From an uncultured Tessaracoccus sp. (GTDB taxonomy: Bacteria; Actinomycetota; Actinomycetes; Propionibacteriales; Propionibacteriaceae): a DNA stretch of 37,417 bases. The stretch spans positions 1 to 37,417 of the forward strand of contig NZ_CAMYPD010000027.1 of NCBI RefSeq assembly GCF_947286155.1, read 5' to 3'. This document shows, one piece after another, positions 33,384 through 37,417 of this stretch. The first letter of the stretch is position 1. The number at the start of each line of letters is the position of its first letter. Made by a program: the position numbers and the translations under genes. The notes beneath the pieces are model-generated. The model did no database searches. It saw only the letters and a program-made list of their open reading frames with translations, and had not been told where the DNA came from.

Positions 33384-33572
33384 TTACGAGGCACGTCTGA
33401 ATCCCGTCTCGCCGCACAGGGAGTAGCGGCGTGTGGTCGGATGCCGGGAGGTGTCGTTGAAATCCTGACCGGTAACCCGCTGTTCGACGTAGAACACCGC
33501 GCAGCACAACTTCGAAATCTCGTAGAACTTGGCTATCGTCAGCTCTTGCCAGCGCTCGGTGACGAGGCCTAA
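33384..33572 (-). pseudogene. Decayed copy of the ElaA-like GNAT gene
   Basis: The minus-strand frame ending at TAA 33386..33384 reads RWQELTIAKFYEISKL and then VFYVEQRVTGQDFNDTSR. This parallels WEELTKDEFFEIARL and VFFVEQRVDVQDFDEVDR of the intact gene at 30647..31111. Similarity also covers the upstream TAGGC-CTCG segment. No start codon survives in place, the frame stops after about 62 codons, and the acetyl-CoA motif is missing. It is therefore a truncated, non-functional paralogue. Confidence 0.8.
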
Positions 33573-33636
33573 AGATGCGATGCCACCGGACTGCGTTCAG
33601 CGGACCTGATGCGTCACAGGTCCTCATGAGCATCAC

Positions 33637-33855
33637 CTATCCCCCCCCCGATCCTGAGGCGCCTCGCGTCGAATCGTGCGCGGGATGTACGTCGTCCTCG
33701 AAGACCGTGGAGATGTCCGCGGGCAGCGAGGACACGTCGCTGATGGTGGAGTATTCCGTCGCACGGCCATGCTCCGTCGTGCGCTCAATATTGCGCACGG
33801 CCAGCTTCGTGGTGGTAATGAGGAGCTGGGGAACTGGCGGCATCAACTCTGACAT
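33637..33855 (-). CDS. Possible small protein, unknown
   Basis: This is a 72-codon frame starting MSELMPPVPQLL. The minus strand carries TATTCT (33867..33862) 6 nt before the ATG, as in the leaderless genes of this window. It ends in SGSGGG encoded by a run of nine G (33649..33641) and then TAG. No family is recognised and it may be a remnant. Adding or removing one G in the run gives no longer frame. Existence as a real gene is uncertain. Confidence 0.35.
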   Translation of the reverse strand: MSELMPPVPQLLITTTKLAVRNIERTTEHGRATEYSTISDVSSLPADISTVFEDDVHPAHDSTRGASGSGGG

Positions 33856-33891
33856 ATTCCAAGAATACTGCGACCACCCCGATAGAAAAAC

Positions 33892-33921
33892 GGTGGCGCC
33901 TCGATTACTCGAGACGCCACC
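33892..33921 (-). terminator. Rho-independent terminator of the str operon
   Basis: The arms GGTGGCG-C-CTCGA (33892..33904) and TCGAG-A-CGCCACC (33909..33921) form a stem with one mismatch and a 4-nt loop. On the minus strand the stem is followed by G and then a run of five T, the classical U-tract. It lies 21 nt past the fusA stop and separates fusA from everything downstream. Confidence 0.9.
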
Positions 33922-33942
33922 TTGAGGGGAGGGATGCGAAGA

Positions 33943-36030
<2,088 letters not shown>

Positions 36031-36110
36031 TGTTGCAGTCCTTTGCGTTGGGTGTGGCTTCGTGTGGTTGGAACTGGAAACGCCCCCGCGCTAGGGCGCG
36101 GGGGCTGACG

Positions 36111-36581
36111 TCACCAGCGGTAGTGCGCGAAGGCGCGGTTGGCTTCCGCCATCTTGTGCGTGTCTTCACGACGCTTCACAGAGGCACCGAGGCCGTTGGA
36201 CGCGTCGAGGATTTCATTCATCAGACGCTCGGTCATCGTCTTCTCGCGACGCTCCCGCGAGAAGGCAACGAGCCAGCGCAGAGCGAGGGTGGTCTGCCGA
36301 GCGGGCTTCACTTCGACGGGCACCTGGTAGGTGGCACCACCGACGCGGCGAGACTTGACCTCCACGGAGGGCTTGACGTTGTCGAGTGCACGCTTCAGCG
36401 TCGCGACGGGGTCGTTGCCCGTCTTTTCGCGAGTGCCTTCGAGTGCGTCGTAGACGATCGACTGCGCGGTGGACTTCTTGCCGTCGAGCAGGATCTTGCT
36501 CACGAGCTGGGAAACCAGCGGGGAGCCGTAGACGGGGTCAGCGATGATCGGACGCTTCGGAGCGGGTCCCTTACGAGGCAT
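36111..36581 (-). CDS. rpsG: 30S ribosomal protein S7
   Basis: S7 organises the 30S head and contacts E-site tRNA. The 156-residue product begins MPRKGPAPKRPIIADPVYGS and contains VNKILLDGKKSTA-like SKILLDGKKSTAQSIVYDAL and the C-terminal HKMAEANRAFAHYRW. Its ATG overlaps the rpsL stop by one base (TAATG). The gap to fusA is 80 nt. Confidence 0.97.
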   Translation of the reverse strand: MPRKGPAPKRPIIADPVYGSPLVSQLVSKILLDGKKSTAQSIVYDALEGTREKTGNDPVATLKRALDNVKPSVEVKSRRVGGATYQVPVEVKPARQTTLALRWLVAFSRERREKTMTERLMNEILDASNGLGASVKRREDTHKMAEANRAFAHYRW

Positions 36582-36952
36582 TACTTCTCCTTCTTCGCGC
36601 CGTAGCGGCTACGGGCCTGCTTGCGGCCCTTGACACCCTGGGTGTCGAGCGCGCCGCGGACGATCTTGTAGCGGACACCGGGGAGGTCCTTCACACGACC
36701 TCCGCGGACGAGCACCATGGAGTGCTCCTGCAGGTTATGGCCTACGCCCGGAATGTAGGCAGTGACCTCAATGCCCGAGCTCAGTCGCACACGAGCAACC
36801 TTGCGCAGTGCAGAGTTCGGCTTTTTCGGGGTGGTGGTGTACACACGGGTGCACACGCCACGGCGCTGCGGTGAGTTTTTGAGCGCGGGCGCGTCACTCG
36901 TCTTAATCTTGTCCTTCCGGCCTTTACGGACCAGCTGCTGAATTGTTGGCAC
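36581..36952 (-). CDS. rpsL: 30S ribosomal protein S12
   Basis: S12 is in the decoding centre and controls accuracy. The 123-residue product starts at a GTG (36952) and reads MPTIQQLVRKGRKDK. The streptomycin-related positions look wild type: the lysine in TTPKKPNSALRK and the lysine in GGRVKDLPGVRYK. The start lies inside a short direct repeat (TGCCAACA before and after). The open frame upstream of the GTG has no S12 similarity. Confidence 0.96.
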   Translation of the reverse strand: MPTIQQLVRKGRKDKIKTSDAPALKNSPQRRGVCTRVYTTTPKKPNSALRKVARVRLSSGIEVTAYIPGVGHNLQEHSMVLVRGGRVKDLPGVRYKIVRGALDTQGVKGRKQARSRYGAKKEK

Positions 36953-37163
36953 CTGTTGGCATCTCTTTCGTTGTCTGTGTGGAATATTGCATCCCTGGCG
37001 TGCAGTGGTTCCGTCGCGGGAGCAGTTCACCGTTCCTGTTCCGTCGCGCGGTCGCGCTGCCGTGCGAACTCCGCACGAAGTCAACTTCTCCGCAACGAAT
37101 GAGAAGCGACAGTTCATGCCAGGGCACGCACAAAAGTACCCGAGCAACCGGGCACGTTGATCA
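36953..37163 (-). other. Leader of the str operon
   Basis: These 211 nt between the promoter and rpsL contain no supported gene. An alternative -35-like TTGACT (37084..37079) has no matching -10. The long leader suggests possible regulation at the RNA level, but no known riboswitch or protein-binding motif was recognised. Confidence 0.4.
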
Positions 37164-37192
37164 ACATTAGTTGAGCGGGGCCCTCCGGTCAA
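37164..37192 (-). promoter_or_regulatory. Promoter of the str operon
   Basis: On the minus strand, TTGACC (37192..37187) and TAATGT (37169..37164) are separated by 17 nt, a strong actinobacterial housekeeping pattern. It would give a leader of about 205 nt before rpsL. Confidence 0.7.
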
Positions 37193-37306
37193 AATCGCGC
37201 TCCCCCGGCAGCGCTCAGCATCGGGATCGCTCGCCGCCGCGTACCCCGTCGGGCGTGGGTTTCCTCTCCCGACACCTGCAACCTGTGCGGCAACTGAGCG
37301 GATCAT

Positions 37307-37354
37307 GTGTCACCTGCCTCCCGACGACGCCTCGTCACGCTAGGCAAGTGACAC
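37307..37354 (-). terminator. Long inverted repeat, probable end of the upstream unit
   Basis: GTGTCAC-C-TGCCT (37307..37319) pairs with AGGCA-A-GTGACAC (37342..37354), leaving a 22-nt inner region with further possible pairing. It lies upstream of the str promoter. In many actinobacteria rpoC precedes rpsL, so this could terminate that gene, which is outside the window. There is no U-tract. Confidence 0.55.
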
Positions 37355-37417
37355 CTATTCCGGCGCGGGTTCTGGGGGTGGTTGCAACACCTGATTTGTG
37401 TTGGGAGTGTTGTTGTG
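37355..37417. other. Right edge, no feature recognised
   Basis: The last 63 nt show no open frame with recognisable coding content and no clear promoter. The end is G/T-rich on the plus strand (repeated GTGTTG). Confidence 0.3.

Noticed and set aside
33239..33394. 51-codon minus-strand frame beginning at a GTG
   Set aside because: No family resemblance and no ribosome-binding site; lies in sequence next to the decayed acetyltransferase copy.
33310..33636. 108-codon minus-strand frame across the GNAT remnant
   Set aside because: The GNAT-like residues are in a different frame, so this frame is a shadow.

Overview
This window comes from a high-GC Gram-positive bacterium, almost certainly an actinomycete. 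The evidence is high GC, many GTG starts, zinc-ribbon type S14, several genes with a -10 box directly against the start codon (leaderless style), a sugar ABC system without its own ATPase, and actinobacterial AbiEi/DUF559 and DUF4112 proteins. A member of the Propionibacteriaceae or a relative is my best guess, but that is inference. The backbone is the conserved str - tuf - S10 - spc ribosomal supercluster, all on the minus strand and so read from right to left: rpsL-rpsG-fusA (36952 to 33943), tuf (30506 to 29307), rpsJ-rplC-rplD-rplW-rplB-rpsS-rplV-rpsC-rplP-rpmC-rpsQ (13235 to 7688), and rplN-rplX-rplE-rpsZ-rpsH-rplF-rplR-rpsE-rpmD (3644 to the left edge).

The supercluster is interrupted three times. 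(1) Between rpsQ and rplN sits a three-gene carbohydrate ABC importer (binding lipoprotein, two permeases, no ATPase). It has its own promoter, and a hairpin ends the S10 unit before it. (2) Between tuf and rpsJ lie about 16 kb of accessory and housekeeping genes: a Q/P-repeat membrane protein, a siderophore-interacting reductase, a GguA/GguB/ChvE-type sugar importer, a tandem pair of unknown membrane paralogues, an AbiEi-N/DUF559 putative nuclease flanked by two nearly identical 40-nt palindromes, gltX, glutaminase-STAS, DUF4112, glnS and an MscS channel. (3) Between fusA and tuf lie a GNAT acetyltransferase, a three-gene exported-protein operon (Tat-exported papain-like protein, lipoprotein, anchored protein), a decayed second GNAT copy and a doubtful small ORF.

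Most ribosomal genes are tightly coupled by 1- to 4-nt stop/start overlaps. Strong hairpins mark the unit ends: after rpsQ, after the Q/P-repeat gene, after chvE, between mscS and tuf, after fusA, and upstream of the str operon. Functionally, the window joins translation (ribosomal proteins, EF-Tu, EF-G, GluRS, GlnRS) with two sugar uptake systems, glutamine/glutamate chemistry, iron acquisition and osmotic protection.

The most unusual items are the 40-nt palindromes framing the DUF559 gene (one supplies its stop codon), a ribosomal protein L4 with a C-terminal domain of about 100 residues, a sugar permease with a 165-residue extracytoplasmic insert containing a Cna-B/SdrD-like domain, and the low-GC exported-protein cassette lying between an intact GNAT gene and its pseudogene.
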